NCBI GenBank assembly: GCA_965261915.1
Contig: CBDHDW010000013.1
Coordinates: forward strand, 186,001-250,000
DNA: 64,000 nucleotides
DNA from: JAIBDK01 sp965261915
GTDB taxonomy: Bacteria > Pseudomonadota > Gammaproteobacteria > Arenicellales > Poriferihabitantaceae
Reading direction: 5' to 3'
This document shows positions 36,531-46,171 of the stretch, one piece after another (within the stretch, counting starts at the first letter, position 1; each line of letters starts with the position of its first letter). Made by a program: the position numbers and the translations under genes. The notes under the pieces are model-generated. The model ran no database searches. It saw only the letters and a list, made by a program, of their open reading frames with translations, and was not told where the DNA came from.

Positions 36531-39287
36531 ATGTCTGAAAAAATTACATTTAGCCTGAATGGTGAATCAGTAGGAGCCAATCCGGGAGAAACGATTTGGC
36601 AGGTAGCGAATCGGAACCAGGTGGAAATTCCGCACCTGTGTTACCGCCCGAAGCCGGACTATCGACCCGATGGGAACTGCCGTGCCTGTATGGTGGAAAT
36701 TGAAGGCGAGCGCGTTCTCGCAGCATCCTGTTTAAGAACGCCTACCGAAGGGATGGTGGTGAAGTCGAACACCGATAAGGCGACAAAAGCGCAAACACTG
36801 GTAATGGAGTTACTGGTAGCGGATCAGCCTGAGCGTCAGATTGCTCATCAAAAAGATTCACGCTTGTGGCAATGGGCGGATAAACTGGAAGTGAAATCCA
36901 GTCGCTTTCCGAAGCGTGAAACGCCGGCTGCGGATATCAGTCATCCTGCCATGCATGTTGCTCTGGATGCCTGTATCCAATGTAATCTTTGTGTTCGTGC
37001 CTGCCGGGAAGTGCAGGTTAATGATGTCATTGGTATGGCAAACCGTGGGCACGAAGCAAAAATTGTTTTCGATTTCGACGATCCGATGGGAGAAAGCACC
37101 TGTGTGGCCTGCGGAGAATGTGTTCAGGTTTGCCCTACGGGTGCGCTGATGGAATCAACGCTGGTCGATGATGCCGGTGTAGCGAAATTCGAATCTACCG
37201 AACAAGCGCTTGATGAAACACACAGTGTTTGCCCGTATTGCGGTGTCGGTTGTCAGATTACTTATCAGACAAAAAACAACGAAATTATTGCTGTGCAAGG
37301 GCGAGAAGGTCCGGCAAATCGAAATCGTCTGTGTGTTAAAGGCCGGTTTGGATTTGACTACGTCAAACATCCTCATCGTCTCACGAAACCGCTGATCCGG
37401 CTCGATAAGAACAGCAAGTCGGGCGATAATGATCTTGATCCGGCCAATCCGTATAGCCACTTTCGAGAGGCAAGCTGGGAACAAGCATTGGATTTGGCGG
37501 GTAGTGGTTTGAAGCAGATTCGTGACAGCAAAGGCGGTAATGCACTGGCAGGTTTCGGATCAGCCAAGTGCAGCAACGAAGAAGCTTATCTTTTTCAAAA
37601 ACTGGTTCGTACTGGTTTTGGCACCAACAATGTTGATCACTGCACGCGATTGTGTCATGCCTCTTCTGTTGCGGCATTGCTGGAAGGAATCGGTTCGGGT
37701 GCGGTATCTGCGCCGTTTAATGCGGTGGAAGATGCCGATTGCGTACTGGTGATAGGCGCTAATCCAATTAGCAACCACCCAGTCGCCGCAACATTTTTCA
37801 AACAGGCCGCGAAACGGGGTTCCTTGATCGTGATGGATCCAAGGGGTACGCAGCTAAAACGCCATGCTACGCATATGCTGCAGTTTAAGCCTGGTTCTGA
37901 CGTTGCAATGCTGAATGCGATACTGCATACGATTTGTGAAGAGCAGTTATACGACAAATCGTTTACAGAAAATCATACAGAAGGGTTTGAGAATTTAAAG
38001 AAGCACGTAAAAGATTTTTCTCCAGAGAAAATGGCAGGTATTTGCGGGATTGATGCCGAAACGCTTCGAACCGTTGCACGAACCTTTGCTGCTTCGAAGG
38101 CGTCTATTATCTTCTGGGGAATGGGAATTTCACAACATGTCCACGGCACCGATAATTCACGCTGTCTGATCGCCTTATCGTTAATCACTGGACAGGTTGG
38201 TCGACCGGGAACCGGATTGCATCCGCTGCGTGGACAGAACAATGTTCAAGGTGCGTCAGATGCGGGACTTATACCCATGATGTTGCCCGATTATCAACAC
38301 GTTGAAACTGCGGATTTGAGATCGCGATTCGAAGATGCCTGGGGTACCACGCTTGACCCAAATAAGGGATTAACCGTAGTGGAGATTATGGATGCAATTC
38401 ACAAGGATGAGATCACTGGTATGTACATCATGGGTGAGAATCCAGCGATGTCGGACCCGGATGTCCAGCACGCGCGGAATGCCCTGGCGAAACTGGATCA
38501 CCTGGTTGTACAGGATTTGTTTCTGACTGAAACGGCTTTTTATGCAGATGTTGTATTACCCGCTTCTGGATGGCCTGAAAAAGACGGTACCGTGACGAAT
38601 ACCAATCGTCAGATACAGATGGGACGGGCAGCACTGGATACACCCGGAGATGTCAAGCAGGACTGGTGGATTACCCAGGAAATTGCAAAACGTCTTGATC
38701 TGGACTGGAATTACCAGCAGCCGAGCGATATTTTTAACGAGATGACATCCGTGATGCCTTCGTTAAACAACATTAGCTGGGAACGTTTGTCAGACGAAAG
38801 TGCCGTCACCTATCCTTGTGATGCTCCGGATAAACCCGGCAATGACATTGTATTTGGCAGCGGCTTTCCCACAGACAGCGGTCGTGGAAAGTTGGTACCC
38901 GCAAATATTGTATCCCCGGATGAGTTGCCCGATGATGAATACCCGATGATACTAACCACTGGACGGCAACTCGAGCATTGGCATACTGGTGCGATGACAC
39001 GAAGAAGCCGTGTACTGGATGAGATCGAACCTGAGGCTATTGCCACGCTGTCAACCAGTGCTTTGGCGCAGCTCAACGTCGAGCCCGGTGAAAAAGTACA
39101 GGTTTCAACCCGTCGTGGTGCGATTGAGCTGGTTGCCCGGGTTGATAATTCAGTGCCGGATAATATGGTGTTTATTCCATTTTGTTACGCCGAAGCTGCA
39201 GCGAATACGTTGACGAATCCTGCTTTGGATCCATACGGTAAGATTCCTGAATTTAAATTTTGTGCTGCAAAAGTAGAAGCTGCGTAA
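36531..39287 (+). CDS. fdhA: NAD-linked formate dehydrogenase, molybdenum/tungsten catalytic subunit
   Basis: Oxidises formate to CO2. 918 residues. Domains: N-terminal [2Fe-2S] (C37, C50, C53, C67), NuoG-like His-Cys region, two [4Fe-4S] sites (CIQCNLCVRAC ~148-158, CVACGECVQVCP ~191-202), another cluster (CPYCGVGC ~234-241), then the MopB molybdopterin domain and C-terminal dinucleotide-binding domain. The metal ligand is probably C375 in DHCTRLCHASS, aligned with the Sec of FdhF, so this is a cysteine enzyme. It directly follows the fused beta subunit. fdsC/fdhD-type maturation genes are not in the window. Confidence 0.94.
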   Translation: MSEKITFSLNGESVGANPGETIWQVANRNQVEIPHLCYRPKPDYRPDGNCRACMVEIEGERVLAASCLRTPTEGMVVKSNTDKATKAQTLVMELLVADQPERQIAHQKDSRLWQWADKLEVKSSRFPKRETPAADISHPAMHVALDACIQCNLCVRACREVQVNDVIGMANRGHEAKIVFDFDDPMGESTCVACGECVQVCPTGALMESTLVDDAGVAKFESTEQALDETHSVCPYCGVGCQITYQTKNNEIIAVQGREGPANRNRLCVKGRFGFDYVKHPHRLTKPLIRLDKNSKSGDNDLDPANPYSHFREASWEQALDLAGSGLKQIRDSKGGNALAGFGSAKCSNEEAYLFQKLVRTGFGTNNVDHCTRLCHASSVAALLEGIGSGAVSAPFNAVEDADCVLVIGANPISNHPVAATFFKQAAKRGSLIVMDPRGTQLKRHATHMLQFKPGSDVAMLNAILHTICEEQLYDKSFTENHTEGFENLKKHVKDFSPEKMAGICGIDAETLRTVARTFAASKASIIFWGMGISQHVHGTDNSRCLIALSLITGQVGRPGTGLHPLRGQNNVQGASDAGLIPMMLPDYQHVETADLRSRFEDAWGTTLDPNKGLTVVEIMDAIHKDEITGMYIMGENPAMSDPDVQHARNALAKLDHLVVQDLFLTETAFYADVVLPASGWPEKDGTVTNTNRQIQMGRAALDTPGDVKQDWWITQEIAKRLDLDWNYQQPSDIFNEMTSVMPSLNNISWERLSDESAVTYPCDAPDKPGNDIVFGSGFPTDSGRGKLVPANIVSPDELPDDEYPMILTTGRQLEHWHTGAMTRRSRVLDEIEPEAIATLSTSALAQLNVEPGEKVQVSTRRGAIELVARVDNSVPDNMVFIPFCYAEAAANTLTNPALDPYGKIPEFKFCAAKVEAA

Positions 39288-39541
39288 ACTTTATACAAAA
39301 TCCGGATCGCTATTAGACCATAGACGAACCAAATTTAATTTTCGGTTTACTATTGGTCGCAAGCAGATAAGATAGCTTGATCCGCTGGGAGTATGTTTCG
39401 GTACGCAAAATACCTCTGAATTTGCTCGAGGTATGAGTCTGGTACATGAGCCATTGCTGACCAGTATAGTAATCCTGAGTTGTATTTAAACCATGGGAAA
39501 CCACTTTTTCTAACCATACAGACTGTAGATAGAACAAACAA

Positions 39542-41209
39542 ATGAGTGATATTGAAATCGCGCGCGTCGCACCGATAAAACCAATCTCTGAAATCGCCGA
39601 TAGACTCGGCATTCCTAACCACGCTTTGGTGCCGTTTGGCCACACCAAGGCAAAAGTTAGCCTTGACTATATTGAATCACTTAATGATAAGCCAGATGCG
39701 AAATTAATTCTGGTTACCGCAATAACACCCACCCCTGCAGGTGAAGGCAAAACGACAACCTCAGTGGGCTTAACGGACGGCATGAACAAGATTGGTAAAA
39801 ATACCATGGTGTGTTTGCGTGAACCCTCGCTAGGGCCTTGTTTTGGAATGAAAGGCGGTGCTGCCGGAGGCGGTTACGCCCAGGTAATTCCAATGGAAGA
39901 TATCAATCTTCACTTTACTGGTGATTTTCATGCCATTACTTCAGCGCACAGTTTACTGTCGGCCTTAATTGATAACCACATATACTGGGGTAACGAAGCC
40001 GGATTCGATACCCGGCGAGTAGGTTGGAGACGTGTTGTGGATATGAATGACCGCGCCTTGCGTCAGATTACACATTCACTGGGTGGTGTTGCCAACGGTT
40101 ACCCGCGTGAAGATGGCTTTGATATCACGGTTGCATCAGAAGTTATGGCGATATTCTGTTTAGCGAAAGATGCAAAAGATCTGGAAGCGCGTTTAAGTCA
40201 AATCGTAGTGGGTTACACACGAGATCGTGAACCAATTCGTGCCAGTGCAGTAATGGGGCCCGGTCCAATGACTGTTTTATTGAAAGATGCGATCGCACCA
40301 AATCTGGTACAAACACTTGAACACAATCCAGCGTTTGTTCACGGTGGACCATTTGCCAATATTGCACACGGCTGTAATTCGGTTATCGCTACAAAGGCCG
40401 CGATGAAAATGTCGGACTATGTCGTCACCGAAGCCGGTTTCGGGGCAGATCTTGGAGCAGAAAAATTCTTCGATATCAAGTGTCGCCAGGCTGGATTGTC
40501 CCCGGATGCGGTTGTACTTGTTGCGACCATTCGTGCACTTAAAATGCACGGCGGCGTTGCCAAAGAAGATTTGACCAATGAGAATGTTCAAGCAGTAAAA
40601 GACGGCTGTGTGAATCTTGCCCGCCACATCGAAAACATTAAAGGCTTCGGATTGCCCGTTGTTGTTGCGATTAACCAGTTTAGCGCTGATACGTCTGCGG
40701 AAATGGCGGCGGTTCGTGAACTGTGCGAAGGTTACGGAGTTCAGGCAATTGATGCCAATCACTGGGCTGAAGGTGGAAACGGTACTACTGAATTAGCCCA
40801 GGTCGTGGCCGATATGGCAGATAGCGGTGAAGCCAATTTCACCACCACATACCCGGACGACATGCCGCTGTGGGAAAAAATCGAAGCCGTTGCTGCTAAA
40901 ATTTATCGTGCTGACGGAATTACCGCGGATCAAAAAACCAAAAACGCGATTGCCGATTTACAAAACGGCGGTTTTGGTCATTTGCCGATCTGTATAGCGA
41001 AAACCCAGTATAGCTTTTCAACAGATCCGAACAGAAAAGGTGCGCCTACGGGGCATACGCTGGGCGTGCGTGAAGTTCGATTGTCCGCTGGTGCAGGTTT
41101 TATCGTCGTCGTTTGCGGCGATATTATGACGATGCCGGGATTACCGCGTGTACCCGCCGCTAATCGTATTCGTATCAACGACGAAGGCGAAGTCGAAGGC
41201 TTGTTCTAG
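39542..41209 (+). CDS. fhs: formate-tetrahydrofolate ligase
   Basis: ATP-dependent formation of 10-formyl-THF from formate, the entry of C1 units into the serine cycle and purine synthesis. 555 residues, typical. Motifs: P-loop TPTPAGEGKTTTSVGL (~62-77), PSLGPCFGMKGGAAGGGYAQ, FTGDFHAI and EAGFGADLGAEKFFDIK. It sits between formate dehydrogenase and malyl-CoA lyase/malate thiokinase genes, so formate can be burned for NADH or assimilated. A strong terminator follows. Confidence 0.97.
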   Translation: MSDIEIARVAPIKPISEIADRLGIPNHALVPFGHTKAKVSLDYIESLNDKPDAKLILVTAITPTPAGEGKTTTSVGLTDGMNKIGKNTMVCLREPSLGPCFGMKGGAAGGGYAQVIPMEDINLHFTGDFHAITSAHSLLSALIDNHIYWGNEAGFDTRRVGWRRVVDMNDRALRQITHSLGGVANGYPREDGFDITVASEVMAIFCLAKDAKDLEARLSQIVVGYTRDREPIRASAVMGPGPMTVLLKDAIAPNLVQTLEHNPAFVHGGPFANIAHGCNSVIATKAAMKMSDYVVTEAGFGADLGAEKFFDIKCRQAGLSPDAVVLVATIRALKMHGGVAKEDLTNENVQAVKDGCVNLARHIENIKGFGLPVVVAINQFSADTSAEMAAVRELCEGYGVQAIDANHWAEGGNGTTELAQVVADMADSGEANFTTTYPDDMPLWEKIEAVAAKIYRADGITADQKTKNAIADLQNGGFGHLPICIAKTQYSFSTDPNRKGAPTGHTLGVREVRLSAGAGFIVVVCGDIMTMPGLPRVPAANRIRINDEGEVEGLF

Positions 41210-41223
41210 AAAAAGTCTACAAA

Positions 41224-41267
41224 GGATACAGGTAATTTCTATCTAAACCTGTATCCTGCTTTTGTTT
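41224..41267 (+). terminator. rho-independent terminator after fhs
   Basis: A perfect 10-bp stem GGATACAGGT (41224-41233) / ACCTGTATCC (41247-41256) with a 13-nt loop, followed by TGCTTTTGTTTT. It lies 15 bp past the fhs stop and may also stop transcription from the eutB/eutC side. Confidence 0.8.
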
Positions 41268-41274
41268 TCCTGAT

Positions 41275-41810
41275 TTAACCCGGACTGTTCAAATGAGTCA
41301 GCAGTCTGTGTTTCCTTGTATCGGAAGCCAACACAACGCTCGATATCACGCACAAGGCAAAGTGCTTCCCGTTGTATTCAGCTTGAATACCCGCCCCAAT
41401 AATCGTTGCATGAGCGCTGTTTTTATTGGAAAGCCATTTTGCGGACACAGCTGCAACGGTACGGATGTCTGTGAGATAACCTTTGTCCAGCAATACAGAC
41501 TCCCGAATCCCGGTTTTGGAATTGAATAAATTCATCATACCGCTGCCACTGGGTAAACCGATTTTTGGGTTATCAAAAAATCCTGAGCTGATTTTAATGG
41601 CAAAATTTTCCAAACCAGGGAGATATGCAGTCTTGATGCAAACTTCACCATTATTTTCACGAATATCGAGTTGAAGCACAAGCGGCATGATCACTTGTTC
41701 TATTGCCAGGGTATGAAATGCATTCTCGATACGGCTGACAGCGTCCATATCCAACGGAACACATTCTTTTAATTCATCAGCATTGAGTAACAGGACTTTT
41801 GAGATGATTT
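41275..41810 (-). pseudogene. eutC: truncated, frameshifted ornithine cyclodeaminase-like gene (eutC)
   Basis: The N-terminal half of an ornithine cyclodeaminase/mu-crystallin family protein, as paired with EutB in ectoine degradation. The frame reads KVLLLNADELKECVPLDMD, ENNGEVCIKTAYLPG, SSGFFDNPKIGLPSGSG and ATIIGAGIQAE. After that it diverges, while the neighbouring frame continues with REALCLVRDIERCV, the expected family sequence, so there is a frameshift near 41385. The gene then ends after ~170 of the usual ~330 residues near the fhs terminator. It overlaps or abuts the eutB stop. Clearly broken. Confidence 0.82.
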
Positions 41811-41822
41811 TATCGCCAGGTC

Positions 41823-42803
41823 TTAATCGTAAATATTTGGCATGATGCCGTTCATTAAATTGTGATGCGTGTTCATATCAATATTTTTACCACTCACAAC
41901 GATACCGGTTTTTCCGCAGTTCTGAAGTTTGCCGGCCAGTGTGGCTGCAATACCAACTGAACCGCTGCCTTCGATAATCTGCTGCTCATTGAAATAAGCA
42001 TGACGGATCGCATCCGCGATTTCCATTTCTGTGACTAAAACGGTTTTATCGACGTTGTCTCGAACCAGATTGAAGGTATATTGATTATCCAGGCCAATGC
42101 CGCCACCCAAACTGTCAGCAAGGGTTGAAATTTCTGCAACATAAATGGGTTTGCCTGCGGCAATACTTTGATGCATCGCACAGCCTCGCTCCATGGATAC
42201 CCCAATAACCTCGATCGACGGTTTTATTGATTTTGCGGCGAGTGCGATGCCGCCGCATAACCCGCCACCCGACAATGGCACAATAATCGTATCGAGATCG
42301 CCCATTTCTTCGAGCATTTCGATGGTTATCGTTCCCTGTCCGGCGATAATATCGGGCTGATCAAATGGCGCTACCATCGTCATGCCTTCTTCACTTACCA
42401 GTCGATCTGCTTCTACCTGGGCGTCATCCTGGCTGCGGCCCACGATTCGAACCTCTGCACCGAGTGCCTGGATCCCTTTAACTTTGTTTTCCGGAACCAG
42501 ATTGGCCATGCAAATTATGGCTCTAATGCCATTTTGCTTTGCAGCGTAGGCCAGCCCTCGACCGTGATTTCCTGTCGAAACACAAACTACACCACAGTCG
42601 CGTTCCTGCTGCGTCAGATTAAGGATGGCATTGGTTGCGCCACGTAATTTGAAACTGCCTGTTTTTTGCAGACATTCCAGTTTCAAAAATACATCCGAAC
42701 CCAGTTTTTCACTTAAAGAAGAGGACTGCAGAAACGGCGTGTGTGAAATTTGGCCATGCAGGTTTTCTGCGGCTTTTTTGATATCAGCGAAGGCGATCGT
42801 CAT
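41823..42803 (-). CDS. eutB: threonine dehydratase-like PLP enzyme, probable EutB (ectoine use)
   Basis: A fold-type II PLP enzyme. 326 residues. PLP Lys in KTGSFKLRGATNAI, the SxGNHG motif STGNHGRGLAYAAK, and the phosphate-binding loop PLSGGGLCGGIALA. The segment ADSLGGGIGLDNQYTF together with a downstream cyclodeaminase gene fits EutB of the ectoine/hydroxyectoine pathway rather than IlvA, which would carry a C-terminal regulatory domain. No other ectoine genes are in the window and its eutC partner is broken, so a general serine/threonine deaminase role is possible. Confidence 0.8.
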   Translation of the reverse strand: MTIAFADIKKAAENLHGQISHTPFLQSSSLSEKLGSDVFLKLECLQKTGSFKLRGATNAILNLTQQERDCGVVCVSTGNHGRGLAYAAKQNGIRAIICMANLVPENKVKGIQALGAEVRIVGRSQDDAQVEADRLVSEEGMTMVAPFDQPDIIAGQGTITIEMLEEMGDLDTIIVPLSGGGLCGGIALAAKSIKPSIEVIGVSMERGCAMHQSIAAGKPIYVAEISTLADSLGGGIGLDNQYTFNLVRDNVDKTVLVTEMEIADAIRHAYFNEQQIIEGSGSVGIAATLAGKLQNCGKTGIVVSGKNIDMNTHHNLMNGIMPNIYD

Positions 42804-43027
42804 TGAAGTAAATTCTACGTGAAGAGGTTGGATTAACGCATAAAAACCGAATGGCTGGTAGTGACTTCGACCATCTGAGTGTTGTTGGCGATTTGCCCAG
42901 GTTGAGCCTGAAGAGGCTTAATCAGAATTAGTAATCCACTATATAAGTTAAATAAATTATTAAATTTGCAATACTTATACGATCATACGCGAAATCTAAA
43001 AATCACCCATTCTTCAGGTCAATCAAT

Positions 43028-43987
43028 ATGAGTTTTTATGAGGTAACACCAGCACAAACACGGCTTCAAAGAAGCGAACTAGCGGTACCGGGATCGAATC
43101 CTGAGATGTTCGAAAAAGCGGCAAATAGCGAAGCCGACTATGTTTTTCTCGATTGTGAAGACGCGGTTGCTCCAGACGATAAGCTACAGGCGCGTAAGAA
43201 TATCATAGCGGCCTTGAATGATATTGATTGGAAGGGTAAGGGAAAGACCGTATCGGTTCGAATTAACGGACTTGATACGCACTACATGTACCGCGATGTG
43301 GTGGACATTGTGGAACAGGCGGGACAAAACCTCGATACTATTTTGATACCCAAGGTTGGTTCAACTGCCGATATCTATACGGTCGATTGTATGGTTTCAC
43401 AAATTGAACAGGCGGTTGGTATTGAGCACCGAATCGGTCTTGAATGTTTGATTGAAACGGCGTTGGGAATGGCGAATGTGGAAGATATTGCCCAGTATCA
43501 AAGCGGAGGTGTGTCCAGACTCGAAGCGCTGCATTTTGGTGTGGCAGATTATGCCGCAAGTTGTCGCGCACGAACCGTGGTGATTGGTGGGTTGAATCCG
43601 GATTATCCTGGGGACCAGTGGCACGCCAGCTTACAGCGAATGCTGGTGGCCTGCCGTGCATACGGGCTGCGGGCTATTGACGGCCCTTTTGGAGATTTCA
43701 GTGATCCGGATGCATTTATCGCCGCGGCAAAACGCGTTGCAGCAATGGGATTTGAAGGAAAATGGGCAATTCATCCTTCGCAAATTGCACTGGCTAACGA
43801 AGTGATGTCGCCACCAGCTGCGGAAGTTGATCGAGCAAAACGTGTCCTTATTGAACTGGACAAAGCGGCCAAAGCAGGAAAAGGTGCAGCCTCGCTGGAC
43901 GGTAAGCTGATCGACGCCGCGTCGGCAAGAATGGCAGAAAATATCGTTCGTCAGGCCGATGCCATCGAACAAAATCAACAAACCTAA
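43028..43987 (+). CDS. mcl: L-malyl-CoA lyase (CitE/HpcH family)
   Basis: Cleaves malyl-CoA to glyoxylate and acetyl-CoA, the signature step of the serine cycle. 319 residues, TIM-barrel. Motifs: RSELAVPGSNPEMFEKA, YVFLDCEDAVAPDDK with acidic metal ligands, VRINGLDTHYMYRD, LIPKVGS, IGLECLIETALGM and KWAIHPSQI. The tight linkage to malate thiokinase genes (13 bp to the mtkA GTG) supports this role over citrate lyase beta subunit, which would have citD/citF neighbours. Confidence 0.92.
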   Translation: MSFYEVTPAQTRLQRSELAVPGSNPEMFEKAANSEADYVFLDCEDAVAPDDKLQARKNIIAALNDIDWKGKGKTVSVRINGLDTHYMYRDVVDIVEQAGQNLDTILIPKVGSTADIYTVDCMVSQIEQAVGIEHRIGLECLIETALGMANVEDIAQYQSGGVSRLEALHFGVADYAASCRARTVVIGGLNPDYPGDQWHASLQRMLVACRAYGLRAIDGPFGDFSDPDAFIAAAKRVAAMGFEGKWAIHPSQIALANEVMSPPAAEVDRAKRVLIELDKAAKAGKGAASLDGKLIDAASARMAENIVRQADAIEQNQQT

Positions 43988-44000
43988 CGGGAGATTAATC

Positions 44001-45179
44001 GTGGAAGTACATGAGTATCAAGCCAAGCAGCTTTTGAAAGAGTTCGGTGTAAACGTTCCCCCGGGCGGACTGGCATACAGCCCAGAGCAGGCGGTTTATC
44101 GCGCCAACGAACTTGGCGGTGATCGCTGGGTCGTAAAAGCGCAGATTCATTCTGGTGCTCGCGGTAAGGCCGGCGGAATCAAATTTTGCACATCAACTCA
44201 AGAAGTCTGGGATTCCGCAGAGTCGTTACTGGGTCGAACTCTGGTAACAAACCAAACCGGTCCGGAAGGTAAAACGGTCTACCGATTGTACGTTGAGCCT
44301 GCCACATCAATTAAATCTGAATTATATTTTGGTTTGGTACTGGATCGAAGTCACGAATGTATTGTTGCTGTAGGCTCCGCCAGCGGTGGAATGGATATTG
44401 AAGAAGTATCCGAAAAACAGCCAGACACAATCATACGTATAAATATTGAACCGGCCGTGGGGATGCAGGCATTTCAGGCGCGGCAACTGGCGTTTAAATT
44501 AGGCTTAAAGGGTAAGCCGGTTCATCAGGCAGCAAACCTGTTTCTAAAAGCTTATCGCTCATTCCGCGATCTCGATGCGACCATGCTCGAAATCAACCCG
44601 CTGACCATTACAACCGCAGACGACGTAATTGCGCTTGATGCAAAAATGTCTTTTGATGATAACGCCTTGTTCCGGCGGTCTAACATTTCAGAATTTCGGG
44701 ATAAGTCACAGGAAGACCCAAGGGAAATGGAGGCCGCTGATCGTGGACTAAGTTACGTCGGTCTCGACGGTAATATCGGTTGCATCATTAACGGAGCGGG
44801 TCTGGCGATGGCAACCATGGACATTATCAAGCTGAAGGGGGGGGAGCCCGCCAATTTTCTTGATATCGGTGGCGGGGCTTCACCTGAGCGTGTGGCAAAG
44901 GCCTTTCGACTGGTTCTTTCAGATCAAAAAGTAGATGCCATTCTGGTCAATATATTTGCTGGAATCAACCGATGTGACTGGGTTGCTGAGGGAGTGGTAC
45001 TTGCTGTCAAGAAATTCAAACCGGAGATACCTGTAGTGGTTCGTTTGTCGGGTACAAATGTAGAACTGGGACAGCAAATCATCAAAGATTCTGGCCTTGG
45101 GATTATCTCTGCAGATACCCTGGACGGTGCCGCTGAGGCTGTGGTGAATTCAATTAAAAACGACAACGCAAGTAACTGA
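44001..45179 (+). CDS. mtkA: malate-CoA ligase (malate thiokinase) beta subunit
   Basis: With MtkB it forms malyl-CoA from malate, CoA and ATP, feeding the lyase encoded upstream. 392 residues from GTG 44001, which is preceded by CGGGAGATT; an upstream ATG at 43959 would overlap mcl. ATP-grasp fold homologous to SucC: EVHEYQAKQLLKEFGV, VVKAQIHSGARGKAGGIKF, TMLEINPLTIT, NIGCIINGAGLAMATMDI. The diverged IFAGINRCDWVAEGV replaces the SucC GGIMRCD motif, and pairing with mcl makes the malate assignment likely. Confidence 0.92.
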   Translation: MEVHEYQAKQLLKEFGVNVPPGGLAYSPEQAVYRANELGGDRWVVKAQIHSGARGKAGGIKFCTSTQEVWDSAESLLGRTLVTNQTGPEGKTVYRLYVEPATSIKSELYFGLVLDRSHECIVAVGSASGGMDIEEVSEKQPDTIIRINIEPAVGMQAFQARQLAFKLGLKGKPVHQAANLFLKAYRSFRDLDATMLEINPLTITTADDVIALDAKMSFDDNALFRRSNISEFRDKSQEDPREMEAADRGLSYVGLDGNIGCIINGAGLAMATMDIIKLKGGEPANFLDIGGGASPERVAKAFRLVLSDQKVDAILVNIFAGINRCDWVAEGVVLAVKKFKPEIPVVVRLSGTNVELGQQIIKDSGLGIISADTLDGAAEAVVNSIKNDNASN

Positions 45180-45189
45180 GGATAACAAA

Positions 45190-46080
45190 ATGGCAATACT
45201 AATTGACGAAAATACGCGTATCCTCATTCAGGGATTTACCGGCCAAATGGGCAGTTTTCACGCCGAGGAAATGATCCAATACGGTACCAATGTTGTCGGT
45301 GGAGTGACACCGGGAAAAGGTGGAGAAACGCATTTGGGATTACCGGTGTTTGATTCGGTGAAAGAGGCCGTAGAACAAACGGATGCACAGGCCAGCATCA
45401 TTTTTGTTCCCCCTCCATTTGCATCGGACAGCATTATGGAAGCGGCAGAGGCGGGATTAAATTATTGTGTGTCAATTACCGATGGTATCCCCGCTCAGGA
45501 TATGCTTCGCGTGAAACGGTATATGCGTAGATTTAAAAAAGATCAGCGTATGTGCTTAACCGGTCCTAACTGTGCCGGAACGATTAGTCCAGGCAAAGCG
45601 ATGTTGGGAATTATGCCAGGGCATATTTATTTGCCAGGCCGGATAGGTATTATTGGCCGATCCGGAACGCTGGGATATGAGGCGGCGTCTCAGTTAAAAG
45701 CAATAGGTATTGGTGTTTCTACCAGCGTTGGAATTGGCGGCGACCCCATTAACGGGAGTTCTTTCCTGGATCATCTGGCACGCTTTGAGGCAGACCCGGA
45801 TACCGACGCGGTAATTATGATTGGTGAGATCGGTGGTCAGCAGGAAGTAGATGCGGCGCAGTTTTTTGCCGAGAACATGAAGAAGCCAGTGGTTGCCTAC
45901 ATTGCCGGGTTAACTGCACCGAAAGGCAGAAGAATGGGTCATGCGGGTGCCATTGTTTCCAGTGTTGGCGAAAGTGCAGCTGTAAAAGTGGAGATACTAA
46001 AACAGCGCGGAATTGATATCGTGCCGTCACCAGCGGAGTTTGGTCCGACTGTTCAGAACGTGTTATCAAGGGTTGCATAG
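45190..46080 (+). CDS. mtkB: malate-CoA ligase (malate thiokinase) alpha subunit
   Basis: CoA-binding, phosphohistidine subunit of malate thiokinase. 296 residues; ATG 45190 after GAGGATAAC. Motifs: RILIQGFTGQMGSFHAEEM, GGVTPGKGGETHLGLP, CLTGPNCAGTISPGKAMLGI and RRMGHAGAIVSSVGESAAVK (phospho-His). The 11-residue insertion around YMRRFKKDQ and the GESAAVKVEIL end differ from the sucD copy at 33.8 kb and resemble methylotroph MtkB. Confidence 0.92.
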   Translation: MAILIDENTRILIQGFTGQMGSFHAEEMIQYGTNVVGGVTPGKGGETHLGLPVFDSVKEAVEQTDAQASIIFVPPPFASDSIMEAAEAGLNYCVSITDGIPAQDMLRVKRYMRRFKKDQRMCLTGPNCAGTISPGKAMLGIMPGHIYLPGRIGIIGRSGTLGYEAASQLKAIGIGVSTSVGIGGDPINGSSFLDHLARFEADPDTDAVIMIGEIGGQQEVDAAQFFAENMKKPVVAYIAGLTAPKGRRMGHAGAIVSSVGESAAVKVEILKQRGIDIVPSPAEFGPTVQNVLSRVA

Positions 46081-46171
46081 CGTTGGCAAATTTGAATATT
46101 GCGCCGTATTTGTGATATAAGATGTCGCGATAAGTTCAAAATTAAACAACCTTCATTTAATAGGTGGCACC

